This document shows positions 45,883-55,161 of a stretch of 64,000 nt of DNA, piece after piece (position 1 is the stretch's first letter; each line of letters opens with the position of its first letter). This stretch comes from Lindgomyces ingoldianus (taxonomy: Eukaryota; Ascomycota; Dothideomycetes; Pleosporales; Lindgomycetaceae): NCBI RefSeq assembly GCF_010093535.1, contig NW_022985186.1, positions 528,254 to 592,253 of the forward strand, in the 5' to 3' direction. The notes beneath the pieces are model-generated. The model ran no database searches. It saw only the letters and a program-made list of their open reading frames with translations, and was not told the origin of the DNA. Position numbers and translations under genes: made by a program.

Positions 45883-47828
45883 TCATGGGTTGATCCTCTG
45901 CCACTTCCCATTTACTCTCTCGGTTACCGGAGAAGGCATTTCCAACATTGCGACGGATGGTGGCCACCCGTAATCCGGTGGTTGGTTGTTGACCAGACTA
46001 ACCGTGACTTTGGGAATGCTATACGGAATTCCCGGCTGCGAATTAGCAAGGCTGTCGGTCCAGTAACATGACTTGTAGTTGCTCTGGTCTGTGCAGTGCG
46101 AGTAGGGGTCAATGCTCCAGTCAAATGAACCGGAGCCCTCAAAGAAAAGGCTTCACGAGGTTAGTGTGCATAAATAATCGGTCAGGAGATGGTAAGCCGC
46201 GTACGGGTTTGTCCCATTCTTGTCCCTACACTCCCAGACTTTCACCTGATTTATGGTCTTTGTGTGTGGGTTGAACTGATAAGTACAGAGCCAGTGTTGT
46301 TCTTTCGGTTTTCCATCGTAGTAGACAGTGCATGAGTGCCTAAATATCGTTAGCGCGTGCAACAGATGTTAACTCCGGCCTGACATTTCACATACACAGC
46401 GTCAACGCCCGACCCGGAAATTATTTTATACTCATAGAAGAAGAAGTCTGCGAAGCCTGGGCCAGTGAGTCCAGCAGTGAATCGTTGGAGGGTAACATTG
46501 TTTTTGTTTTCGGCTGGGAAAGAAGTCTCGAAGTACATGCCCCGGTAGTAAAATGTCGGATTCGCGACACTATCGAAAGTGCAGCCGCCGTGCACAGGAT
46601 AGGCCGTAACGAGGGAGAAGGGAGGAAGTGTTTGTCTGGCGACTTGGATTCCATCTATAGCATGGGACCCCACTGAATCCGTGCAGAGAGTCACAATGTC
46701 ATTCGCCGTCCCAGTAATGCCCGTATGTGTTTCGCAGTTAAGTGTAAAAGACGCGTTCCCCGATGCAACAAGTACTGATCTGTATGATAATATTATGAGT
46801 CATGAGCGTAGCACAGATGGTGATGTTACCATGGACTTACGGGCTGTCATTGGTGTCCGGATTCTCAAGACAGTACCATAGTTCTTCAACCTTCAGACCA
46901 AAATCAGGTGCTACACCGGTCCATGTAACGTCCAGGGTGATCTCATTGAACTTTCCGCCTGCGCAACGCAATGTACTTGGCGGATACGGGTCGTAATAAC
47001 CGGGCTCGAAAATACAAGCTACCGTATGGCTGATGGCATTATTTGTGATATTGAGTTTGAGATGCACTCCTTTGGCTATGAAGGTGCCTCCATTGTTGTC
47101 GAGACAATATTGATCTTCGCCATACCATTGCTTGCATTGGCCCTTGGTATAGTTCTGAAATGAAACTAGCCGAAAGTTAGCCAGCTTCCCTGTCATCCAT
47201 GGAATATTCGCGTACTTCCTGATACAGTCCATTGACTTTTGCCAATGCTAGCGCATGCTGGAGCCCCGTATCCTGTCGGAGGTGATGGCTGGGTTGGCGT
47301 AAGTGGTACCGGAAGACTAAGGGTGCCATAGACGAGATACGTGATAGGAGACACACAGTCACTGCCTGAACATTGAGTGATGACAGTGGTTCCATTAGCT
47401 ATAAAAATAATCCTGATTGTTTGGTTAGCCCAAGTGTCGCGTTTATGGACATTGGTGAAGAGCGGCAGCTTCCCGTACTTATCACCCGTTTCCCCACACT
47501 GCCATAATTGGCTCACGCCAACGATGCGCCGTCCATCTGAACCCGTAGAGATAGTAGCACGAAGCTCGTCAATTCCATATCCGCTACATTTGTTGTCGGC
47601 CGTACACTCTATGTGTCCAATGTCCGTAGCGACTTCTGCCGCACGGTTTGCGATTTGGAAGGTTGTCGTTCCGCCCGAAACCTTGTATTTTGTAATGATC
47701 CAACTTGGTATTGTTAGCGACTTGTCTGTACAACGACCTGAAGTGGGCCAGGTAGGCACTGCGGGAATTTCGATGGCGAGCGAAACTGCTGCCAAGAACA
47801 GGGTCGAAAGCAACGTAGATCTCCACAT
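45883..47828 (-). CDS. Secreted multi-domain AA1-like Cys-rich protein, one internal TGA
   Basis: Four exons: 47828-47226, 47154-46841, 46779-46396, 46339-45883. Introns are 71, 61 and 56 bp, with donors GTATCA, GTAAGT and GTATGT and CTAAC-like branches. It starts MWRSTLLSTLFLAAVSLA, a clear signal peptide ending near residue 20. The mature chain carries about three or four Cys-rich units. They recall the fungal AA1-like (Alt a 1-type) fold: strands with NxTxxxxxxC, then WQC, WYC or WEC followed by D/E-rich turns and a closing Cys. A TGA at 46153-46155 would end the protein at 495 aa. The same frame stays open for 89 more codons rich in Cys and Trp (ending INP), so the TGA looks like a mutation. 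It is probably extracellular; its role is unknown. The fold assignment is tentative, the gene model good. Confidence 0.65.
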
Positions 47829-48521
47829 CTTAAGGTTAAAAAACAAACGAAGTAGTGGGCAAGAAAAGATTTGCGCCCTCAATTGTGGGGGTCTTTAACA
47901 CTCTCCGTGGGTGTATTTGTACTCCGGGGATACTGATATATCTCCTCTCGTACGAGTTGAATACGGGTATGTGCTCGGGTAATATATCTAGTTTGTAGTA
48001 TTCCAAATTGGTTCGCTCGGAAGGATCAGCTACAATTCCTAGCTCCAAAAGGCTGGTACTGAGGCCAAGATCACGAGCAGGACAATTCCAATTATCTCAG
48101 TGCGGGAAGCGTCAATTCGTCATCGGATACTCAACGCCAACTACTAACCATGCTAGAGTCTCTGTAATATTAACAACAACCTAGGAATGCCTAAAGCAGT
48201 TCTTAGAGCTATTGATTACACGCGGTGAATTTGTAAGGCTGCAAGTTTGGCCCCGGTATCGTTTTAACCTCCAGCTCGGCGGTCGTCCGCACGTACAACA
48301 GTTCATCAACCCATCCCCGTGTGATATGATGCAACCACCATCTTCTCCCGCGAATGCAGAGACTACTGAAGCTACTCAGGTTCACCACAAAATTTTCTGG
48401 TCTCCTGGATCACATTACCAGACATTATTTGCCCAGCCAGAATTCCAAATGCAGCTTCATCTATTCACAGACCGTGACCTCTCACACCTCACACCACACC
48501 CTGCAAGACTGTCTTCGGTAA

Positions 48522-49039
48522 TCATTTGGAAGAGTGGACAAAGAAAAAAATATTGTCGGTGCTTTTCGTTGACTTTACTTGACTCCCTCCTGGGTGTGTG
48601 CCGGATGGCCAAATGATACTCTCCCCCGTGTCGCTTATTACCTCCAACTGGTTTCCCTTGAAGGGCTCCCCAAATACAGTACTGAGGTCGTACCAGGTTG
48701 TGTTCCCATCAAGGTTGTACGCGAATATCTGCTGCGGTGATCCGTCGAAAAGTCCGTTTGGTGTCTTTGTCATTTTGAGCGCGATGCCTCCAGATTTAGA
48801 GTCGCGATGCAGAGGTTCGTAGTAGGTACCCCCTGTTAATGTCAGATTGTTTCATATCTAATATTTAAAGTATTCATACCAGAAGGCACAATTGTATATC
48901 TGCTACCTATGGTGTCACCGACTGACCACAGGTAGAATAGGTCCGTGGAATTGTTCGAGACAACAGCAAGGCCGGCGGAGACTGCTGGGACTGCACACAC
49001 TACCGACACGATTGAAAGCAGCACGAAGCCGAGGCGCAT
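48522..49039 (-). CDS. BYS1-type (thaumatin-like) small secreted protein
   Basis: Two exons (49039-48880, 48832-48522) flank a 47-bp intron (donor GTATGA, acceptor TTAACAG), encoding 156 aa. Residues 1-22 form a signal peptide (MRLGFVLLSIVSVVCAVPAV). The rest matches the BYS1 family layout: NNSTDLFYLWSVGDTIG near the N-terminus, the GGTYYEPLHRDSKSGGIALK stretch, NPNG-like TPNGLFDGSPQQIFAY, WYDLSTVFGEPF, and a C-terminal IIWPSG...GSQVK. Family members are secreted fungal proteins, first described from a dimorphic fungus; the biochemical role is not established. The usual Cys pairs appear reduced here. The frame is intact and a TATA box lies upstream, so it may be functional. Confidence 0.85.
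48833..48879 (-). other. Intron of the BYS1-type gene
   Basis: It is 47 bp, GT-AG, with a CTGACATTAACAG 3' end. Without removal the frame stops shortly after PSG. With it the conserved GGTYYEP segment is formed. Confidence 0.85.
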
Positions 49040-49126
49040 TATGAAGGATCGGTGACACGTTTGAATATTCGGGACTGACTTGGTACAGGAGCTGGACTAA
49101 TGACGACAAGAGGCTCGCGGCCCTCG

Positions 49127-49135
49127 CTTTTTATA
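49127..49135 (-). promoter_or_regulatory. TATA box of the BYS1-type gene
   Basis: TATAAAAAG on the minus strand lies about 90 bp upstream of the ATG at 49039, a normal spacing for a strongly expressed fungal gene. Confidence 0.55.
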
Positions 49136-49141
49136 CATAGC

Positions 49142-50576
49142 TCTCTATCGTATATGTAACATTAAGGACCAATGCGACATGTTTCTCCGGGGGGTTGGCG
49201 ACATAATGGACGGTGCAATGAAGCATCCAGACCCAATGTGCAGAATCCAACTGAAGAAATAATCTCGCCGAGCCCTACAACATCATGCCAACAAGCTGGG
49301 CAATTTTGCAGCTCCCTAGCTTCACATAAGACGGCTATCTAGTTTGGGCATTCCAATATTTGCGTTTATTGTTTCGATGGTTGTGGGTGGGTTGTCCTCG
49401 GTAAATCTATATGATTGACCAGGATTCATGCAGATGTTGTGTAGCCTTACCGGGGGATTTCAAACCACTCCTTTGAGGGAATCCCTCGTATTTTTCTCGC
49501 GAAACTTTAACCTGCATGCCACCCACATCGCTAGATAGTGCTCACTAGCCCTGGAAGGCGAGTCCGTGCAGAAACATATATCGACCGGAGCAAATGAACC
49601 CTCGCCACAGGGTAAATCGCCGCCTACTTTACCAATTCCAGATCCAGATCTCAAGGCCATGAACCAAAATGCTAGAAATCATGCCGCTCAAAACATCCGC
49701 CCATGCTCACTCCAACGAACTCCAGTAGTATATACGGAGTGGCCCTAACCCACCCCTGATCACTCGCATAGGTCCCTCCCAGTGTCGCAATATCATTCCG
49801 TTCACGTTGCAATGTTGGTTATCCTTTGCATTTTCCCACGGCGATCAGTCTCGCAACAACAGCCGAGGAGGAATAACCACATCATCAGAGCACCACAAGC
49901 ATCCGTGCCCATCACTGCGTTGCTCGTAATTCTCAGTCTCTGGATACTTCCGCAGACCTGCATCATGATTTTGAACGAGCTGGGATCGTATAAGTTTTCG
50001 CAGTCTAAGTCCACTGGAGTCACGTTGTCACATTGTAACAATGAAGGATGCAAGTGGATCTTGGTAGCGGATGCTGACATTTCAGTACAGTTGCCTTTTC
50101 AATTCGCTCAGAAAGCAACCCGCTTATATATTGAGAGATAGGCCGGGCGAAAGCAGGCTCAGCAATCGAATAAAGAGCCTAAAGTGGGGAGGTCTTGCCC
50201 TCGCTTCGCGCAATCTTCTCCCGAGATGCCCAGGAACTTCACACATGGGCATGGGCCTCCAAGCCTCAGCTGACATAATTTAATTTGATGGTAGGCCTGA
50301 TGCTGGGGTCGGGGTATGTCTATTGACCCGGGTTTCGGGGATGACGTTCCACGCGGCCCCGCAAGGAATCGAAATAGGTCGTGGTGAAAATCACCCTCAA
50401 CGCTGATACAATAAGTCTACCGGCGATGTTAGCTGTTGGCTGAACAATGCAAGTCAGACTAGATCATGCGAGAATCGCCAAGCAAACGCCAATGTTCACC
50501 TAATTCTTGAGCCTGCCTCATGGCGTTGGGCAAAGCAAACGAATTCCATCGATGCACTAATTGAGTCCACGGCCAG
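49142..50576. other. GC-balanced stretch without an assigned gene
   Basis: Overlapping ORFs of 60-120 codons occur on both strands (for example 49802-50080 minus and 49782-50141 plus). None shows a family motif or a convincing exon chain. It may hold decayed genes. Confidence 0.4.
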
Positions 50577-51183
50577 TCAGCAATCGGAGTATTGGATGGA
50601 AGCGACGCCGCGTTGGATGGACTTAGGAACGGGTCTGGTTACATGGAACAACACTAGATCAGCATAGGTGAACTCTTCTCCCATCAACCGTGGGCCTCTA
50701 TTAATTGCTTTGAGTACTCCTCCCCAATAGGTAAGATGCCTAGAAAGACGCCTCGCGAGCCATTCCGTACTGGCTCTTGTACTTTCCTTTGTTTTAGTCC
50801 TCATAGTACAACGCAGTACTGATCGGGTGGTGGCAATTGTGCACTTCGTCGCTTAGGCCGTCGAGCGCAGTAAGAGCGAGGGCGTTGATCCCCCAGATGT
50901 CATTCTCTTTTGACACTGCGAGACCAAGTTTGGAGCCAGGGTACACAAAGATGTTGCCGGTCTGCGAGATGGGGAGGTCACTGTGCCGCAGAAGAGGTGT
51001 GGCAAAGTAGGGCGGGTTTCCTCCCTCGCCGTTGACGGTCTTTGTCACGATCTCTCGGCATTTCATGCGAGGAAGTGATGTTGTGTCGCTGTACGAGGCA
51101 CCAGTTTCCTCGAGGAGTAGTCAGACATGTTTTCCACATCTGGGAACGCCAGCATAGTAGATAAGCTCGTAGGATGCAGCCAT
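50577..51183 (-). pseudogene. Glutathione S-transferase-like pseudogene
   Basis: The ATG at 51183 begins MAASYELIYYAGVPRCGKHV, a thioredoxin-fold GST N-terminus. Codon 21 is TGA (51121-51123; CGA Arg fits). The frame then continues EETGASYSDTTSLP, PYFATPLLRHSDLPISQTGN and the alpha domain INALALTALDGLSDEVHNCH HP-like segment to YYED. TAA at 50794-50796 follows. A frameshift near 50800 reopens the C-terminal domain (STEWLARRLSR, GEEFTYADLVLF) before an early end at 50577. GSTs of this fungal class conjugate glutathione to electrophiles in the cytosol. The C-terminus is shorter than the usual 220-240 residues, so it is inactive. The neighbouring surface-protein gene is intact. Confidence 0.8.
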
Positions 51184-51812
51184 TCTGGAGCGGGAGAAAA
51201 TAAACTGTAGTGTCCCTACACACAGTGACACCCTACTATAAAGTTATATGCCACACATGCGCCGCCCACATACGGGTCCGCATTCTTCCTCTAAGCGTAA
51301 GCTGACCTAAGGGCCCGGAGAGGCAGGTGTTGTGACTGTCAAAAGCCGTGCCACTTGCGCGCCGTGTTGGAAAATTGCTGGGTTGTATGTACCGATGTTC
51401 AATACGTGCGAACGATCCACGATCAGCTCCGGAAGGGACTTGAGGCCCAGATAGTTATTTTAGTTGGTACAATGGGCCAATGGCTTACATTCCTCACGGT
51501 GTCGGTCTCTTTGATCGATAGATCCATGTTGAATTTCTAGTCTACTTCGTTATTCCAAGGTTGGCGAGGGTATAGGAATAGGCTCAAAAGATGCGGCGAC
51601 GTGGATTGAAAATCTTCATTCGTATGAGGCTATTACGATGTACGCAGACATCCTCGGCGTTCGCGTCCGATAGACCTTGATAGGGGGAATGTGTGGATCC
51701 TATCTATGTCCGGTCCAGGGGGATTGGGGCAAAGTAATCTTGAGGGTAACCATAGAGTCTCAACATGCTTGGGCTTGACCCGGCCATCTCCTTAGTCTTG
51801 TCCACACGACTG
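51184..51812. other. Spacer between the GST pseudogene and the surface-protein gene
   Basis: It is GC-balanced with no supported gene. CATAACTTTATAG on the minus strand at about 51238-51250 could be part of the former GST promoter. Confidence 0.4.
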
Positions 51813-53117
51813 TTACTTGCCATTCTTAGCTTCTCTGAGCCGTTTTTGAATTGCTAACTTCTGATCCTGCAACGCCTTTATTCTTCGCGCTTCCTCAATC
51901 TCGGCGTCAATCCTCCTTTCTTCTTCTTCTAGGGCGGTTATTTCCGCATCCGAGAGCGGACGATCATGGCGCGGGACCGGAGCAGCTGCAAGATACAAAT
52001 TCTCCTCAGGGTCATTCACCCAGGGTGGTGATGATGCAGCGGCTCTGGGTTCGGGGATATGCATATTAACCTGTGGACTGTCGGGTGTGGCTTGGCTCCC
52101 AACGGGAGATTGTACTGGAGGTGTCTGCGCAATTGGTAGCTCGTGATGGGGATTATTGGAGAACTTCCGGGATTGAGTGGGTGTTTCGGCAGGTACGTTG
52201 GAGAACGTATTAGAGACCTGGGAAGGAACTACGGCGGGTATTGAGCTATGAAGTTCGTGAACCCTCGGCGAAGTTCCGTTATCCTGCCCCGAAAGTTCGC
52301 CGACTTTGTACACCTGGCTTCCACCAAGCTCTGGTTTCGGGATCATGCCGTTCTCGCCCATCACGACTTCTTTACCCTCAGGGTCGAGCGTTATTCCCGG
52401 AGTAGGTGTATTGCGTTTCCTCCACCAAATGAGGAACGCCCCGATTACGAGACATACCACAAGTATAACACCAACTGCTATTCCTGCCTTCGCAGCCCCA
52501 GAGAGCCCGGGGTGCGCGTTGGGGCTGGCAGTTCCTGTTCCCGAAACACGTGCATTTGTACTAGCCGGGCTAGGAGTGCCGGTCGGGCCGGTAGTTGCTC
52601 GCGCGGCACTGCCCAGGTCCGATGTGCCAGTAGACAGTCGAGCAGTCGATGAGAATGAGGAAGTTGCCCGAGAGCTTGTGGATGGGAAAGACACGGAAGG
52701 GGTGGCGGAACCCGTGTACAGAGCAGCAGCAGATTTTGACCCACAAGAGGCCGAACTACAGGCCTGCTGTCCCGAAAGATCATTGGGGTGGCTTTCTATA
52801 CATTGTGATTTGAGCTCTTGGCATATCAATGCTGGTAGACTACTTGAGTACTCCTCTAGGCTGAGAGTGATGCTATTTGCGCAAGTGCAGCTGTAGCTGA
52901 GGTCGTTCTGAGCGCGTTGACGTTAGCAATTGATGACCTTTTGACTGTCGCATCCATTGCGTGATCGGGAACTAACGGCATTGCATGTGTTGGTCGAAGC
53001 CCCCACACTTCCACACACAGTAGAACAAGTCGAGAGCTCAGTACTGCACCACGCGGATCTCGTGGCAGAGGGGACAGAATTCGGATCCAAGGTCAGAGTT
53101 GCAGGAACTGCAGCCAT
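51813..53117 (-). CDS. Single-pass cell-surface protein with Cys-rich ectodomain
   Basis: Two exons (53117-52977, 52907-51813) with a 69-bp intron (donor GTTAGT, branch GCTAAC, acceptor CAG) encode 411 aa. Residues of about 1-105 form a Cys-rich ectodomain (WCSTELSTC, VCGSV, NTCNA, CTCANS, PALICQEL, SQC, HPNDLSGQQAC), resembling the domain Pfam lists as DUF7707 (from memory, unverified). A Ser/Thr-rich stalk reaches about 185. One transmembrane helix (about 187-210) ends in WWRKR. A Pro/Ser-rich cytoplasmic tail follows, with a charged coiled coil (about 365-410). It is probably a wall-associated or sensor-like plasma-membrane protein. No signal peptide is visible before MAAVPATLTLDPN, and the frame upstream has a stop, so the true first exon may lie further 5' or be lost. 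Confidence 0.75.
52908..52976 (-). other. Intron of the surface-protein gene
   Basis: It is 69 bp, with donor GTTAGT and a GCTAAC branch 17 bp before CGCTCAG. It joins STNTCNA to NDLSYSCTC in frame. Confidence 0.75.
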
Positions 53118-53693
53118 TGTGAGGGGAGCACTGTGTCCAGAGTTCGAGAAAGGCGAGCAGACCCGTCTTTAAGAAGAGTGCCTAGTGTTCGCAGGGGTCA
53201 AATGGCCTGAACGTAAATGAAAGTCCGTTGTCTGAGCCGTTACTTGGGGGCCTGAAGGCGCCTCATATTTCAACCGTTGTCTGCCAACTCAATTTCTCGA
53301 GCGCAACCAAGCAGCGAACTTCATTTTAAAATTGGTCGCCGACAGGATCGCTTTGATCACTAATGAGAGAAATGTGATGCAGAGAGAGTGTCTAAGGAGA
53401 ACCAGGAAAGAATCCAATCGAAGGGTGCAGAGTGAAGCGTTTTAGAGTACGAGGTATTGCGCCACGCCCTTCGGCTAATCTTGCCAGTGCGGGAGGGTTC
53501 TTGTGTTATGAAAGTTGGTGTTACGACCGTCTGGTTGGGCCACAGGGAACACCGCCAAGGCCAACCCCCACAGGGGAAGGACGGACCGACCCTGGTCACG
53601 TGACGTGGTCAGATCAAGCAATGTACTCGCAAGGCTTAGCACAATGCTTGCCGTACTTTATCTCACAAGTCTGCGGCTCTACAGAAGATTTTA
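53118..53693. other. 5' flank of the surface-protein gene
   Basis: It is GC-balanced with no gene called. It should contain the promoter and perhaps a missing first exon. It ends at the TA flanking the Fot1-like element. Confidence 0.4.
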
Positions 53694-53722
53694 ACGTACA
53701 CCATGGGCGAGTTGCTCATACA

Positions 53723-53926
53723 TGTGACGGCGCGTACCGCGTCACATGCTCTGCAACTCAAGCTCCCTCGCTTGCGCAACAAGTAGCGCCTTCGTGCAAT
53801 GAGTAGCGCCTTGGCCGAGGGCACACATGTATATTTAAACTCGCAGAGCAGCTCCTCTGCTCCTTAGTTTAATCTAGTTGGGTTACACCACCTCTTGCTT
53901 GTAGCTTGAGCATGCCGATCGTGACA
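53723..53926. mobile_element. Solo LTR, family A
   Basis: It is 204 bp, TGTGACGG...CGTGACA, flanked by a perfect 5-bp duplication ATACA (53718-53722, 53927-53931). It is the same family as 1-114. No interior sequence is present, so it arose by LTR-LTR recombination. Confidence 0.88.
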
Positions 53927-54020
53927 ATACACCCGGGTCGCTCACTTTTGCTTAGGTCACACCACAACGCACTCTATTATAGCCTATAACAACCCGCTCT
54001 AGCATTTTATAGTACAGTAC

Positions 54021-54310
54021 TGTAACGATTCTCACGAATCGTTCCATCTCGGGTCGCTCGGATCCTATCCGAAGGGTCCCCGTATCGGCCCCGACCATGA
54101 CTCGACCCTGTCCCCCGCAGTTACCCCTATTCCCTCATGTATTTAGTCGCACCTCTCCCCTTAGCTAGCTCAGTAGTTTTCTGATATCCTTTCGTACAAG
54201 GCCTATAGGTGTCAATGGCATTCCCAGGTTCAGAGTCCCCACGCACTCCCATATGCCTCTGAGTGGATTCCCACCGCATTCGGACCCATTGTCTTGCCTG
54301 CGCCGTTACA
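54021..54310. mobile_element. Solo LTR, gypsy 1 family (B)
   Basis: It is 290 bp, TGTAACG...CGTTACA, the same length as the gypsy 1 LTRs, flanked by a perfect duplication AGTAC (54016-54020, 54311-54315). It is much less RIP-altered than the 5' LTR at 6118. Confidence 0.92.
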
Positions 54311-54418
54311 AGTACAGCATTGAATATTATTTGGAGACTACTTCTACTTTTTGCTTACACATTTGCGTGTTCTGCCTAGTTAAATTGCATTGTCTGCAGC
54401 GCCTTTAGAATAGCTTAC

Positions 54419-54790
54419 TGTCACGGTTATGTTACAGCTATCCAACCCCTGAGTACCCTTGTCAGATATGCGCACCTACTGTCAAGACAGGAGGAACGCT
54501 TGACGAAAGCTGCTACATAGTACGAGCAATAAGCTCGAACAGTATGTTGCAGCATTTTGCAGCATGTTACAGCATTTTGCAGCATTTTGCAGCAAATTGC
54601 AGCATGTTGCAAGCTGGTCGCGCATAGGGCAAGTGCGCGAGGGACTCGGATCGGCAAAACAAAAAGCCGAGCAACACGAGTAGAGCAGAAAAAGGATCGA
54701 TAAATCAATACAATCAATCATCATCCCATACATCATATCCAAACCCATCATTCATCTCAGGAAGCCTAGAAACAGTGCTTCAATCTGACA
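54419..54790. mobile_element. LTR-like block C with an internal 10-bp array
   Basis: It is 372 bp, starts TGTCACGG and ends CTGACA, as LTRs do. It contains about six copies of TTTGCAGCAT (54544-54611). The flanks do not match (CTTAC left, CTAAT right), and the Fot1 sequence on its two sides is not contiguous, so one or more further events happened here. Confidence 0.6.
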
Positions 54791-54843
54791 CTAATATTCT
54801 TTTAGCACATCTAAGTAGTGTTGTTAGAAATACATTAGTGTAG

Positions 54844-55161
54844 TGTCACGGTATCCTCCCCGGATCCCAGACATAACTGTATTAGACGCGTACTAGAGTA
54901 TTATTAGTGCACGTCTGACACAAACACAACACAACACAAACATAAACTTAAGCATAAACTGCTTTAACACTAACTAAACCTAGAATAGGCTTAATTTATA
55001 CTTAAAGCGCTTAGACTTCTAAGCTAAGTATTTAATTACTAATTTCTTTTTAAACTTTTTTATTTCTTACACAACGTCTTATACCTACTATAATACCTTA
55101 CATAGTAATTAAACTAGACCTCTGTAAAGCTTTATAACCTTACTTATACATAATTATAACA
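54844..55161 (+). repeat. 5' LTR of gypsy element 2
   Basis: It is 318 bp. It pairs with 60165-60482 over its full length, with C/T and G/A differences. Confidence 0.9.

Noticed and set aside
47377..47898. 173-codon plus-strand ORF
   Set aside because: It is antisense to exon 1 of the AA1-like gene, which has a signal peptide, introns and Cys pattern.
52248..52896. Plus-strand ORFs of 134 and 196 codons
   Set aside because: They are antisense to the low-complexity Ser/Thr/Pro-rich part of the surface-protein gene, where biased composition opens the other strand.
54427..54751. Minus-strand ORFs with repeated Cys-Cys-Lys-Met units
   Set aside because: They are translations of the 10-bp TTTGCAGCAT array in LTR-like block C.
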